A stretch of 47,131 bases of DNA from Acidimicrobiia bacterium (GTDB lineage Bacteria > Actinomycetota > Acidimicrobiia > Acidimicrobiales > Ilumatobacteraceae). Both the position numbers and the translations under genes were made by a program. Location of the stretch: positions 1-47,131 of the forward strand of contig RFSV01000006.1 in the NCBI GenBank assembly GCA_009923785.1, given 5' to 3'. Shown piece by piece: positions 1-8,027 of this stretch (within the stretch, counting starts at the first letter, position 1; every line of letters begins with the position of its first letter). The notes beneath the pieces were generated by a model. It was not told the DNA's origin. It made no database searches and saw only the letters and a list, made by a program, of their open reading frames with translations.

Positions 1-309
1 CGGCTTCGGATAGGACAACATGTCGCTGAATCGCCCGACACCCGTGGCCGCGCCAGCGCCTCCCGCGGGGTTGGCCCGGATCGTGTTGAGAGCGTCCATG
101 TCGGCGCCCGGACAGAAGCCCCGTCCCGAACCGGTGACCACGACGACTCTGATGTCGTCGTTCGCTCGGGCCTCGTCGAGTCGTGCGAAGAACGCCGCCG
201 ACATCGCCGCGCTCCACGCGTTCAGGCGATCCGGCTTGTTGAGGGTGACGACTCCCACTCCGGGTGAAACGACGTCGAGAAGAACGAGATCGGAAGAAGA
301 TTCACTCAT
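1..309 (-). CDS. Enoyl-CoA hydratase/isomerase family protein (partial, C-terminus outside window)
   Basis: The first 103 codons of a crotonase-family protein; the rest lies beyond the left edge. Visible are the beta-strand VGVVTLNKPDRLNA near residues 18-31 and the oxyanion-hole segment VTGSGRGFCPGADM near 58-71, both typical of enoyl-CoA hydratases. The family hydrates or isomerises acyl-CoA esters, usually in fatty-acid or amino-acid breakdown. The ATG overlaps the lgt stop in an ATGA four-base overlap, so it is probably translated from the lgt mRNA. The exact substrate and the downstream catalytic acids cannot be judged from the fragment. Confidence 0.88.
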   Translation of the reverse strand, partial: MSESSSDLVLLDVVSPGVGVVTLNKPDRLNAWSAAMSAAFFARLDEARANDDIRVVVVTGSGRGFCPGADMDALNTIRANPAGGAGAATGVGRFSDMLSYPKP

Positions 310-1157
310 TCGGTCGACGGTAGTTCACCGTCGTCGGCGAACGACACCCGAGCGACCGGGCGGATCCGGCAATAGAGCAGATAAGCCAGACCACCCGCAA
401 CGAGCACGATCGCCATCCATTGATTGAGCCGAAGTCCTCCGCCTTCTTTGGCGGCGTCGATACGCAGACCCTCGATCCAGAAGCGTCCGACGCCATAGCC
501 GATGACGTACATCGCGAGCAGGCGAATGGGCCGTTCGTTCATGAGACGGCGGCCGACCACGATGAGTACTGCGGTGAGGGCCAGGTTCCAGAGTGACTCG
601 TAGAGAAATGTCGGGTGGAAAAGAGTTCCCGGATCGAATCCGGCCGCAATGGTCTTGTCGGCGTCGATCTTGAGCCCCCATGGCAGATCGGTCGGACGTC
701 CGAAGAGTTCTTGGTTCCACCAGTTGCCCCACCGCCCGATGGCCTGAGCCAATGGGATGGCGGGGGCGGCCGCCCACAGAAAAGGCTGAACAGCCAAACT
801 GCGCCGCCGGGCCAGAACCACAGCCACGATCGTGCCGAGAAGAATCCCGCCGGGGATGCCGAGGCCGCCCTTCCACACCTTCACGATGTCGCCCGGCGCG
901 TCGGAGAAACGCTCCCACTCGGTGGCGACGTGATAGAGGCGCGCGCCGATCACGCCCGCCGGAACGGCCCACAGCAATATTGCCGATGCATCTTCCGGAC
1001 CTCCGACGCCGATCGTCGTCAGTCGACGGCCGAACAACCACGCCGCCACCAACACGCCGATGGCGATCATGAGTCCGTAGGCGCGCAACTCGATGGGACC
1101 GATGTCGATCGACGAACCACCCGGACTGGGCAGTGAGGTGAGCAGATTCGTGATCAC
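306..1157 (-). CDS. lgt: Phosphatidylglycerol--prolipoprotein diacylglyceryl transferase
   Basis: Lgt moves diacylglycerol from phosphatidylglycerol to the lipobox cysteine of prolipoproteins, the first step of lipoprotein maturation, in the cytoplasmic membrane. The 283-residue protein has about seven hydrophobic segments and the Lgt signature GRWGNWWNQELFG at residues 141-153, which contains the conserved Arg and Asn. The central WKGGLGIPGG segment (about 95-104) has Pro where the E. coli enzyme has a His; actinobacterial Lgts also vary here. The start is GTG, ten bases after the upstream hydrolase stop, so the two look co-transcribed. Several lipoproteins in the window would be substrates. 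Confidence 0.95.
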   Translation of the reverse strand: MITNLLTSLPSPGGSSIDIGPIELRAYGLMIAIGVLVAAWLFGRRLTTIGVGGPEDASAILLWAVPAGVIGARLYHVATEWERFSDAPGDIVKVWKGGLGIPGGILLGTIVAVVLARRRSLAVQPFLWAAAPAIPLAQAIGRWGNWWNQELFGRPTDLPWGLKIDADKTIAAGFDPGTLFHPTFLYESLWNLALTAVLIVVGRRLMNERPIRLLAMYVIGYGVGRFWIEGLRIDAAKEGGGLRLNQWMAIVLVAGGLAYLLYCRIRPVARVSFADDGELPSTE

Positions 1158-1167
1158 GATTCAGCCC

Positions 1168-1944
1168 TCAGGACGAGATGACGCGGTTCGCAAATGCGAC
1201 AGCGGCTTCGAAGATCGCCTCTTTGTCGAAGTCCTGAGTGGCTACGTGATAACTGCGATCGAGGAGTATCCGCTCGACCGGGCCACCCCACTGCTCGGCC
1301 AGTTGATCGCTCTGGATCGGATCGACGACGTGATCGTTCTTGGACGTGACGAGCAGCATCGGCACCTTGCTGCTGCCGTAGCGCGGAACCATCGGTGTCA
1401 CGCCGTCCTGAACGAGTGACATCAACGGGCGCAGCGGGGTCTCCGGATACGAGTTCTCGACCACGTCGGGATCGGCGATGTCGGACCCGATTCCGGGCAT
1501 CATTTCGACACCTTCGGCGATCATGCCCTCGACCATCTCGACGACTTCGGGGGCCTGGGGTTGGGCCACCGGGTTGACGCACACGATGCCGGCTACTTCG
1601 GGATGCTCGAGAGCAGTCCACAGGGTGAGCGACCCTCCCATCGACAAGCCGGCCACCACCACTCGATCACAGCGTTGCGACAATCGGAGATACGCAGCCT
1701 CGACTTCGGCGGTCCAGTGCTCCCAGCGAGTTCCGAGCATGTCGGACACGGCGGTCCCATGACCAGGCAGACGCGGTAACTCGACGTGATAGCCAGCGGC
1801 AGCGAACGCTTCGGCCACACCGCGCATCGACGACGGATTTCCGGTGAAACCGTGGATGCACAAAGCTCCATGGGCCGAATTCCCCGCATGGCTCCACGGT
1901 TCGGCTCCGGGCAGGACGGGTGACTGGTCGACGTGATCGCTCAT
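1168..1944 (-). CDS. Alpha/beta hydrolase (carboxylesterase / monoacylglycerol-lipase-like)
   Basis: A 258-residue serine hydrolase. The nucleophile elbow GLSMGG puts Ser at 101, the oxyanion-hole HGF is at 31-33, and the triad is completed by Asp204 (SKNDHVV) and His233 (SYHVATQD). The overall pattern resembles Est30-type carboxylesterases and bacterial monoacylglycerol lipases, which cleave short-chain or glyceride esters in the cytosol. There is no signal peptide. It precedes lgt with a ten-base gap, so it may share a transcript with it, although the pairing does not define a pathway. A TAGAAC hexamer lies six bases before the ATG, a weak leaderless-type promoter. The substrate is unknown. 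Confidence 0.85.
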   Translation of the reverse strand: MSDHVDQSPVLPGAEPWSHAGNSAHGALCIHGFTGNPSSMRGVAEAFAAAGYHVELPRLPGHGTAVSDMLGTRWEHWTAEVEAAYLRLSQRCDRVVVAGLSMGGSLTLWTALEHPEVAGIVCVNPVAQPQAPEVVEMVEGMIAEGVEMMPGIGSDIADPDVVENSYPETPLRPLMSLVQDGVTPMVPRYGSSKVPMLLVTSKNDHVVDPIQSDQLAEQWGGPVERILLDRSYHVATQDFDKEAIFEAAVAFANRVISS

Positions 1945-1965
1945 GACCTCGTTCTATCGCACGAA

Positions 1966-3114
1966 CTAGCGGCTCGCCGGAACTTCGGCACGTTGAAGCA
2001 GACGGAGCCGGAGTATCTCCGAGTGTTGACGCGCCTGTTCGGCTTCATGAGCCAATTGGAGGGTTCGCAAACGAACCTTGGTCGCCTCGGCGTGGATGCT
2101 CTCGAAGACGTCGAAACGCGCCTCGAGGTGGCGAACGGCGTCTTCGAAACGGCCGCCCTTCTTGTATGCCTCGGCCAGATCGGTGTGTACCTCGAACAGC
2201 TGTGGCCGAGCATCCATGATCGTGGCGTGTTGAAGCGCTCGCTTCAGATGCTCGATCGCCGCCTCGGCGTCACCAGCTTCCATTTCGACACGACCAAAGG
2301 TCGCTTCGATGCGACTGCGTGATAGGTCGTCGAATACAACAGTCGACGTCTCGAGCGCATCGAGTGCTCCGGCCAGAAGTTCCCGTGCTCGTTCCAGGTC
2401 GCCGCCCTCTCCGCGACGGGCCAACACGCGTGCCGTCGCCGTGTACACGTCGGGCATGAATCCAGGGGCGTCGGTTCGGCACACCTCGAGAGCGCGATCG
2501 GCAGTTTCGATCGCCAGATCGTGTTCACCGCGCTCGGATCGCAGCGACGCGACGTTCGCCAAGATGAGCGCGTCGATGTCGTGACGATCGAGTGGCTCGT
2601 TGGCGGCCAACGCCGCCTCGTAGTTCACGATGGCGCGATCGGCATCACCTGATTCGTGGTGAATCGTGGCGATCGTGTTCAAGATGTTGCCCTCGTCCAC
2701 TCGATGATCGGTCGTCCGATACAGCGACAGGGCACGCAGGCAGTAGGTCAAGGCTTCGGCATGATTTCCCGAATCGGAGTGGACCAGTCCGATGAGATGA
2801 AGACTCCACGCACTGACCAGCGGCAGACGATGTCGATCGGCGAACTCGTCGGCCTCCACGGCGAGCACGTAGGCGTCACCCGGTTCACCGTCGTAATGCG
2901 CCAAAGCAGCCAGTCGATAGAGACTTTCGCCCTCGTCGTCGAGACTCCCGTCGCGTCGAGCGACGATCCGAGCCTCCTGAACCAACCGACGAGCCGAACT
3001 CGGATCCGCCGTCTCGAGCGTTCGAGCACGATCGAGGAGTGAGCGCGATGACGCCACGTCCCTCGGCGACAACTCAGGGCCAGCCTTTTTCGTGACGCGC
3101 TTCACGTCTCTCAC
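1966..3114 (-). CDS. Tetratricopeptide-repeat protein of unknown role
   Basis: A 382-residue protein made largely of helical repeats with the TPR pattern, for example the stretches around ALTYCLRALSLYR, AIVNYEAALAAN, AIETADRALEV and AIEHLKRALQ. It has no signal peptide, no enzymatic domain and no DNA-binding domain that I can see. The N-terminus is basic (RDVKRVTKK) and is followed by a helix rich in Arg and Ala. Such proteins are scaffolds for protein-protein contacts, and partners cannot be inferred here. The GTG start is preceded by an AT-rich GATATATG stretch in an otherwise GC-rich gap, a plausible -10 element. It reads away from the M48 protease gene. Confidence 0.75.
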   Translation of the reverse strand: MRDVKRVTKKAGPELSPRDVASSRSLLDRARTLETADPSSARRLVQEARIVARRDGSLDDEGESLYRLAALAHYDGEPGDAYVLAVEADEFADRHRLPLVSAWSLHLIGLVHSDSGNHAEALTYCLRALSLYRTTDHRVDEGNILNTIATIHHESGDADRAIVNYEAALAANEPLDRHDIDALILANVASLRSERGEHDLAIETADRALEVCRTDAPGFMPDVYTATARVLARRGEGGDLERARELLAGALDALETSTVVFDDLSRSRIEATFGRVEMEAGDAEAAIEHLKRALQHATIMDARPQLFEVHTDLAEAYKKGGRFEDAVRHLEARFDVFESIHAEATKVRLRTLQLAHEAEQARQHSEILRLRLLQRAEVPASR

Positions 3115-3206
3115 GACACATATATCGCCCGGCGACTCCTCGAACTTGAGAGAGAAATCAGGTCCGATCCACGAATGTCGAGGCCCGACGCGACCACAAT
3201 CGCACT

Positions 3207-4085
3207 GTGAGGCACGACACGGGACGACGAATCGACGGGGCCGCCTGGGCCGGCCTCATTCCTTTCGTCGCCGTGATTCCTATCTTTCTCCTGGCCATGG
3301 CCCCTTTTTGGTGGCTCGTCACCCTCGTCTGGCCGATCGGATACTGGTCGGCAACGGGCCTGTACGCACTGGTCGGTCTGCTCCTGTTCGTTCCGTTCGT
3401 TCAGCGAACGGTCCTGACACGCCTGATCGGTGCTCGGCGACCGCTGCCGGACGAGGCCCCGCGCCTCCAGGCCGCTTTCGACGAGGTCACCCAGGCCCTC
3501 CACATCCGAGATCATCGCTTCGCCGTCGGCGTCGTGGATGACGACCAACTGAACGCATTCGCCTGCGGTGGGCATCTGGTCGTGGTCACTTCGTACGCCG
3601 TGCGCGCGCTCGATCATGACGCCTTGTGCGGAGTGCTGGCCCACGAGTTCTGCCATCACCTCGGCTCCCACACGATCGCTCTCACGATGCAACAGTGGCT
3701 TCTCGTCCCCGTCGACGGCCTGGCGCGCATCGGTCGGTTTCTCGACAACGTGGCCACCGCAGCCGCTGCGACGTTCGGACAACGGTCGCAGCCTGTAGAG
3801 GTGCTCGGTCTCGTGATCGCTCCGATGTTTCGCTTTCTCGCCTGGTTCTTCGGTGTCGGCCGAACGGTGTCGCAGATCGTGGCGAATCTGGTGGGACGCA
3901 ACGCCGAGTACCGAGCCGACCGACGTGTTGTGACGATGGGATATGGACGCCAGCTCGCCTCGGCTCTTCGTCGAACGCTTCCTGAGTCGACGAGGCATTC
4001 TCGACGCCGATGGTCTCGGGTGTTCGACACCCATCCCCCGGCTCGAACCCGAGTGGCCCGACTCGAGGCACTCTTACGCCGATGA
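3207..4085 (+). CDS. M48 family zinc metalloprotease (HtpX-like)
   Basis: A membrane zinc protease of 292 residues, close to the usual HtpX length. Two hydrophobic segments lie at about 12-32 and 34-65. They are followed by the catalytic HEFCH motif at 146-150, where the two His residues bind zinc and Glu147 activates water. The third zinc ligand is probably Glu234 in NAEYRADR. A further hydrophobic stretch occurs near 200-216. HtpX-type proteases degrade damaged membrane proteins. It is a single gene between oppositely oriented neighbours. CACAAT six bases before the GTG could be a weak -10, giving an mRNA with no leader. The specific substrate is unknown. Confidence 0.88.
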   Translation: MRHDTGRRIDGAAWAGLIPFVAVIPIFLLAMAPFWWLVTLVWPIGYWSATGLYALVGLLLFVPFVQRTVLTRLIGARRPLPDEAPRLQAAFDEVTQALHIRDHRFAVGVVDDDQLNAFACGGHLVVVTSYAVRALDHDALCGVLAHEFCHHLGSHTIALTMQQWLLVPVDGLARIGRFLDNVATAAAATFGQRSQPVEVLGLVIAPMFRFLAWFFGVGRTVSQIVANLVGRNAEYRADRRVVTMGYGRQLASALRRTLPESTRHSRRRWSRVFDTHPPARTRVARLEALLRR

Positions 4086-4106
4086 ATCACGTCGTCCGTT
4101 GCGCCG

Positions 4107-4532
4107 TCAAACGACGGTGATCGTGACCGTGTCGTGCGGTCCAGCTGTGCACACTCCGAAGTAGTAGCCCGGCTCGGTGAAGGTCATACTCTGCGTCTCA
4201 CCGGGGCGAACGGTGAACGGCCCGAAGGAGTGCACGACCACATCGGAGTTGACGATCGTGACGGTGTCCCCGACTTTCACCGTGTAATCCTCGGGCACTA
4301 CATCGACCGTGAGCAACCCCCGTTCCTGGAGATCGTTGGTGCCGTAGGGAATCTCGAAAGTGTGAATCACACCCTGCGCCGAAGGGTTGAGGTTGTCCGA
4401 GTCGCCCGAAACCACGAAAACCACCGCGAGGGCCGCTGACAGCGGCAACATCAGAGCGAAGGCAGCCAGAATCACCCGGCCAACACCGGTCCGTCTCGTG
4501 TCGTTCGTCGCGGAATTCTGCTCAGGGGTCAC
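4107..4532 (-). CDS. Membrane-anchored cupredoxin-like protein
   Basis: A 141-residue protein with one N-terminal membrane anchor (about 18-42) and an extracytoplasmic beta domain. Candidate copper ligands are His101 (VVVHSF), Cys128 and His133 (GVCTAGPH), the order found in type-1 copper sites. No methionine follows, so the fourth ligand would be missing or replaced. It is the last gene of a minus-strand run with SCO1-like and PCuAC-like genes and starts with GTG 20 bases after the PCuAC stop. The context suggests copper binding or electron transfer outside the membrane, perhaps for cytochrome oxidase assembly. No oxidase subunit is present in the window. Confidence 0.8.
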   Translation of the reverse strand: MTPEQNSATNDTRRTGVGRVILAAFALMLPLSAALAVVFVVSGDSDNLNPSAQGVIHTFEIPYGTNDLQERGLLTVDVVPEDYTVKVGDTVTIVNSDVVVHSFGPFTVRPGETQSMTFTEPGYYFGVCTAGPHDTVTITVV

Positions 4533-4552
4533 GTCGAACCGTCACGCGCCGA

Positions 4553-5092
4553 TCAAGGTGCGTCCTCGCGAACTTCCACCGGCACGATCACGGCACCAGC
4601 TTTTTCGAACGTCAGGGTCACATCGAACGTCTGTCCGATCTCGAGTGGGGCGACCAGATCGATGATCATCACGTGATAGCCACCGGGCTTCAACATGAAC
4701 ATCTCGCCTCCCATGATGTCGATGCCCTCGACTTCGCGCATCACCATCTCACCTGCCGACATGGCCATAGTGGTGGCCGAACCCATGTCCATGCTCATGT
4801 CTGCGTCGGATCCCCCTGCCATGACCACTTCATGCACTTCGGCATGATCAGCGATCGACGAGTCGACCGCCGCCGCAACGAGTCGATCGTCGTCCGTCGA
4901 CATGATCGTCATGTAGGCGGCACCCATGGTCGCCATCATCGGACTCGAGCGCGCCCACGCGCCTGCGATCTCGATCGGCGACGACATCTCCATCGTCGTG
5001 CCGGAAGATGAGTCGTCGTCACATGCAACGAGCGGCAGTGCGATCATCACCGATAGCACCGCTCCTCGAATCCACCCGGTTCGTGCAGTCAC
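4553..5092 (-). CDS. Copper chaperone PCu(A)C family lipoprotein
   Basis: Extracytoplasmic copper chaperone; PCu(A)C proteins deliver Cu(I) to the Cu-A or Cu-B site of cytochrome oxidase. The protein has a signal peptide with lipobox LVAC (Cys24), a domain beginning IEIAGAWARSSP, His84 and His87, a Met-rich insert (about 91-120), and the terminal HVM of the His-x-Met copper motif at 130-132. I chose the GTG at 5092 over an upstream ATG at 5188. An AAGGAG lies six bases before it, and the longer form would overlap the SCO1 gene and push the signal peptide inward. The Met- and Asp-rich insert is longer than I would expect for the family. Confidence 0.88.
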   Translation of the reverse strand: MTARTGWIRGAVLSVMIALPLVACDDDSSSGTTMEMSSPIEIAGAWARSSPMMATMGAAYMTIMSTDDDRLVAAAVDSSIADHAEVHEVVMAGGSDADMSMDMGSATTMAMSAGEMVMREVEGIDIMGGEMFMLKPGGYHVMIIDLVAPLEIGQTFDVTLTFEKAGAVIVPVEVREDAP

Positions 5093-5098
5093 TTCCTT

Positions 5099-5104
5099 CT
5101 CCTT
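5099..5104 (-). promoter_or_regulatory. Ribosome binding site of the PCu(A)C gene
   Basis: AAGGAG on the minus strand, six bases before the GTG at 5092. It decides the start codon: the in-frame ATG at 5188 has no comparable site and lies inside the upstream gene. Confidence 0.7.
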
Positions 5105-5132
5105 GTCGAACTTCTCTATCGCGTCCAGAGAC

Positions 5133-5792
5133 TCACGACGCCGACGTATCGAGCATGACCTCAAGGTCGTGCGCTGTGTTGTCGACACCGTGGCCGAACG
5201 GCCACTCTACGAGTACCGTCCCATTCTCATCGACGACGTACGAGTTGACCGAGTGACCCACCTCCACGGTTCCGTCGGGGAGGCGGGTCACGCTCGAACT
5301 GGCGAGAAAGGCTGCTTCGGCCGTCCGCAGTTCGTCGTCCGACTCGGGGCGCAGAGCATGGAATTGTTCGGTGAAGCTGCCGACATACGCGTTCAATATC
5401 TCCCCGGTGTCGCGCTCGGGGTCGACAGTGATCATGGCCAGATCGACGCGTGTCGCATCGTCGCCGAGCCGACGCAAAGCCGTTCGGATCTCGGTGAGGG
5501 TGGTCGGACAGATGTCGGGGCACTGGGTGTAGCCGAAGTACACGACGAGCAGCGATCCGGGCCGGGCCACGAGCTCGAACGAGTCGTCGTCGGCCGGGTA
5601 GGCCCCGGTGTCGGTCACGTCGGTGACGGTGATGCCGTCGGATCGCAACGGATCGTCACGAACGATGCCCGTCAGGGGACGGGCCACCTGGTCGCCTCCG
5701 CATCCGACCGCGCCGACGAGACCGAGCAACGAAACGACAATGGGAACCAAGAGGCGGGACTGGCGACCTCGACACTCAGGTGACATGCGCAC
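5133..5792 (-). CDS. SCO1/SenC/PrrC family lipoprotein
   Basis: Thioredoxin-fold copper-binding protein used for Cu-A insertion or thiol control in cytochrome oxidase assembly. The signal peptide ends at a lipobox-like GAVGC (Cys31). The CPDIC motif gives Cys91 and Cys95, and the conserved copper-binding His is His180 in EVGHSV. At 219 residues it has normal length. It is the first gene of a three-gene copper run (SCO1, PCuAC, cupredoxin), all minus strand with gaps of 40 and 20 bases. The start is either the GTG at 5792 or an ATG at 5786, the latter with an AGGA seven bases upstream. Confidence 0.9.
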   Translation of the reverse strand: MRMSPECRGRQSRLLVPIVVSLLGLVGAVGCGGDQVARPLTGIVRDDPLRSDGITVTDVTDTGAYPADDDSFELVARPGSLLVVYFGYTQCPDICPTTLTEIRTALRRLGDDATRVDLAMITVDPERDTGEILNAYVGSFTEQFHALRPESDDELRTAEAAFLASSSVTRLPDGTVEVGHSVNSYVVDENGTVLVEWPFGHGVDNTAHDLEVMLDTSAS

Positions 5793-5862
5793 ATCCTGCC
5801 CGCAACACGCCTCGGTCGCACGTGCACCTGTCGATCGTCACATCGTCGGCCAGAATGTCGGC

Positions 5863-6525
5863 GTGAGAGGGCCGACCGCGCGACGAATCTCGGCGAGCGT
5901 CGCCGCCGTCGCCTGTGCCGGTGCGCTGGCCGCCTGCTCTGGATCCTCGGGAACGCGTGAAGCTGTTGCAACTCCGTCGACCATCGCCGACTCGACGACC
6001 ACCAGCACCACCACGTCGACCACCTCGACCACGACCACGACCATCTACAGCGGACCACCCACTCTTGCGCCCGGCGCCACGTTGCCGGTTCCGGTGTATC
6101 CACCCGGCAAAGGAGCCGTGGATCCCGAGATCTACATCGGTGAGATCGAGATTCCAGCGATCATGATGAAGTCCTCCATCAACTTCGGCGTCACCGACGC
6201 GACCTTCGATCGCGGCGTGGGCTGGTGGCCCGACACCGCCAAACCCGGCGACGTCGGCAACGTCGTCCTCGGTGGGCATCGAACCTCGTGGCCTCGCCCG
6301 TTCCGCTACGTCGATCTCCTCGAACCCGGCGACGAGATCGTCTTCACGACCGAAGCCGGTCGCTTTGTGTACGCCGTATCGCGCACAGAGGTCGTGTATC
6401 CCGATGCGATCTGGATCGTCGATCAGACCGAGGAAGCGACCGTGACTCTCTTTGCGTGTCACCCAGTCGGATCCACGGCACAACGCATCGTGATCTTCGC
6501 CGACTACGTACGTCAGGAAGTGTGA
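5863..6525 (+). CDS. Class E-like sortase with a lipoprotein signal peptide
   Basis: Cysteine transpeptidase of 220 residues. The active site is His139 (GGHRTSW), Cys199 (TLFACHP) and Arg208 (TAQRIVI), matching class E sortases, which attach LAXTG-type proteins to the cell wall. The N-terminus is unusual. It is a signal peptide ending LAAC with Cys25 followed by Ser-Gly-Ser-Ser, a lipobox, where most sortases have a plain transmembrane anchor. A Thr/Ser-rich linker (about 40-65) follows. The start GTG is chosen because it places the signal peptide correctly and has CAGAAT six bases upstream. The stop overlaps the lnt start as GTGA. No sorting-signal substrate was recognised in the window. Confidence 0.85.
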   Translation: MRGPTARRISASVAAVACAGALAACSGSSGTREAVATPSTIADSTTTSTTTSTTSTTTTTIYSGPPTLAPGATLPVPVYPPGKGAVDPEIYIGEIEIPAIMMKSSINFGVTDATFDRGVGWWPDTAKPGDVGNVVLGGHRTSWPRPFRYVDLLEPGDEIVFTTEAGRFVYAVSRTEVVYPDAIWIVDQTEEATVTLFACHPVGSTAQRIVIFADYVRQEV

Positions 6526-8027
6526 CGTTGTCACGTCTTGCTCGACAGCCATTTGTGGTCGCTTTTGTCGCCGGCCTATGCGTTGCCGCCTCGATGCCAC
6601 CGTGGGGCTGGTGGCCCCTCACCTTCGTCGGGATCGCGTTGTTCACTCGTGCCGAGACACGACGTCGAGTCGACCGGCGGCGAGGCTTCACCACCGGTGC
6701 CGTGTTCGGTGTCGCATGGTTTTTGCCGTCCATGGCCTGGATGTGGTTTCTCACTGCGCCCGGCTACCTGATCGCTGTGGCCGTGTTCGCCGTCCTCCAC
6801 GGTGTCGCGTCTTTCGTGGTGACCCGTACCGTCGAAGCTCGCGCCATCGTGGTGGCACCGGCGGTCCACACGCTCGTCGAGTCACTCCGACTCTCGTTTC
6901 CTTTCGGCGGTGTACCGCTCGCCAGTATCGGTATCGCTCAAGTCTCTGGGCCACTGCAGACGACGGCGCGACTCGGCGGTGTGATCCTGCTGACCTGGAT
7001 CACCTGGCAGATATCGAGTCTGGTCGCCACGTGGCGCCGACCGGCCCAGGGACGACGAACCGTTCTGGTGGCATCGATCGTCGTCGTGGTGGCGTCATTG
7101 CTCGGCCCTCGAGGCTCCGTCACCGGCGAGGTTCTCGACGTCGTGGCTGTTCAGGGTGGAGGACCGCAGGGCACACGTGCGGTCGATTCCGATCCACGAG
7201 AAGTTTTCGAGAGACACCTTCTGGCGACGTCCTCGATCACGAGCTCACCCGATGTTGTCGTGTGGCCCGAGAACGTGATCGACGTGGCGAAGTTCGACAG
7301 CAGTCGCGAACTCACCGAGTTGACCGCCGAATCTCAGCGCCTCGACGCCCCGTTCCTCGTGGGCATCACCGAAGACGTCGATACGACATCGTTCACCAAC
7401 GCCCAAGTCGTCGTCGACACCAGTGGATCGATCGTCGACCGCTACGACAAGGTTCGTCGAGTCCCGTTCGGCGAATACATGCCGCTGCGAGGACTGCTCG
7501 ATTCTCTCGGTGCTCCGGTCGACCTGGTGCCGCGCGACGCCGTGGCCGGAACCGGTCCAGCTCGACTCGATGTGCCCGTCGCGACCGGCGGTTCCGTCCG
7601 CGCTGCAGTCGTGATCTCGTGGGAGGTGTTCTTCGGAGGACGCGCACGAGAGGGAGTCCGAGACGACGGAGGCTTTCTCGTCAACCCGACCAATGGATCG
7701 AGCTACACCTGGACGATTCTGCAATCACAACAGATCGCCTCGTCACGACTTCGGGCGATCGAGACCGGTCGCTGGGTGGTTCAGGTCTCACCCACCGGAT
7801 TCAGTGCGTTCGTCTCGCCCTCGGGTGAGGTGTCGCAAAGAACTGGCGTGAGTGAGACGGCCGTGATTCGATCCGACATTCCCGTACGCAACGGTCGTAC
7901 TTGGTACGTGGCGCTCGGTGATCGTCCGTGGATCATTGCGGTCGGCGCCGTGGCATTGGCTGCCACTCTGCTCGGCTCACGTCCGATCGTCAGATCTCGA
8001 TCAAGACCGTCGACGGCCCGTCGTTGA
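6522..8027 (+). CDS. lnt: Apolipoprotein N-acyltransferase
   Basis: Lnt adds the third acyl chain to lipoproteins at the membrane. The 501-residue protein has an N-terminal block of hydrophobic helices (to about residue 200), a nitrilase-fold domain, and a final helix near 465-485. Catalytic Glu250 (VVWPEN) and Lys310 (RYDKVRR) are present. The nucleophile position reads ISWEVFF with Ser366 in place of the E. coli Cys; I recall a Ser here in mycobacterial Lnt too. The GTG start overlaps the sortase stop by four bases, which implies coupled translation. The 3' end overlaps the convergent dtd gene by 38 bases. Confidence 0.88.
   Translation: MTLSRLARQPFVVAFVAGLCVAASMPPWGWWPLTFVGIALFTRAETRRRVDRRRGFTTGAVFGVAWFLPSMAWMWFLTAPGYLIAVAVFAVLHGVASFVVTRTVEARAIVVAPAVHTLVESLRLSFPFGGVPLASIGIAQVSGPLQTTARLGGVILLTWITWQISSLVATWRRPAQGRRTVLVASIVVVVASLLGPRGSVTGEVLDVVAVQGGGPQGTRAVDSDPREVFERHLLATSSITSSPDVVVWPENVIDVAKFDSSRELTELTAESQRLDAPFLVGITEDVDTTSFTNAQVVVDTSGSIVDRYDKVRRVPFGEYMPLRGLLDSLGAPVDLVPRDAVAGTGPARLDVPVATGGSVRAAVVISWEVFFGGRAREGVRDDGGFLVNPTNGSSYTWTILQSQQIASSRLRAIETGRWVVQVSPTGFSAFVSPSGEVSQRTGVSETAVIRSDIPVRNGRTWYVALGDRPWIIAVGAVALAATLLGSRPIVRSRSRPSTARR

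Noticed and set aside
5093-5188. N-terminal extension of the PCu(A)C gene from the ATG at 5188
   Set aside because: It would overlap the SCO1 gene and move the signal peptide away from the N-terminus; the GTG at 5092 has a strong ribosome site.
6578-7828. 416-codon frame inside lnt on the same strand
   Set aside because: Arg-rich out-of-frame reading; lnt has the catalytic motifs and hydrophobic helices.
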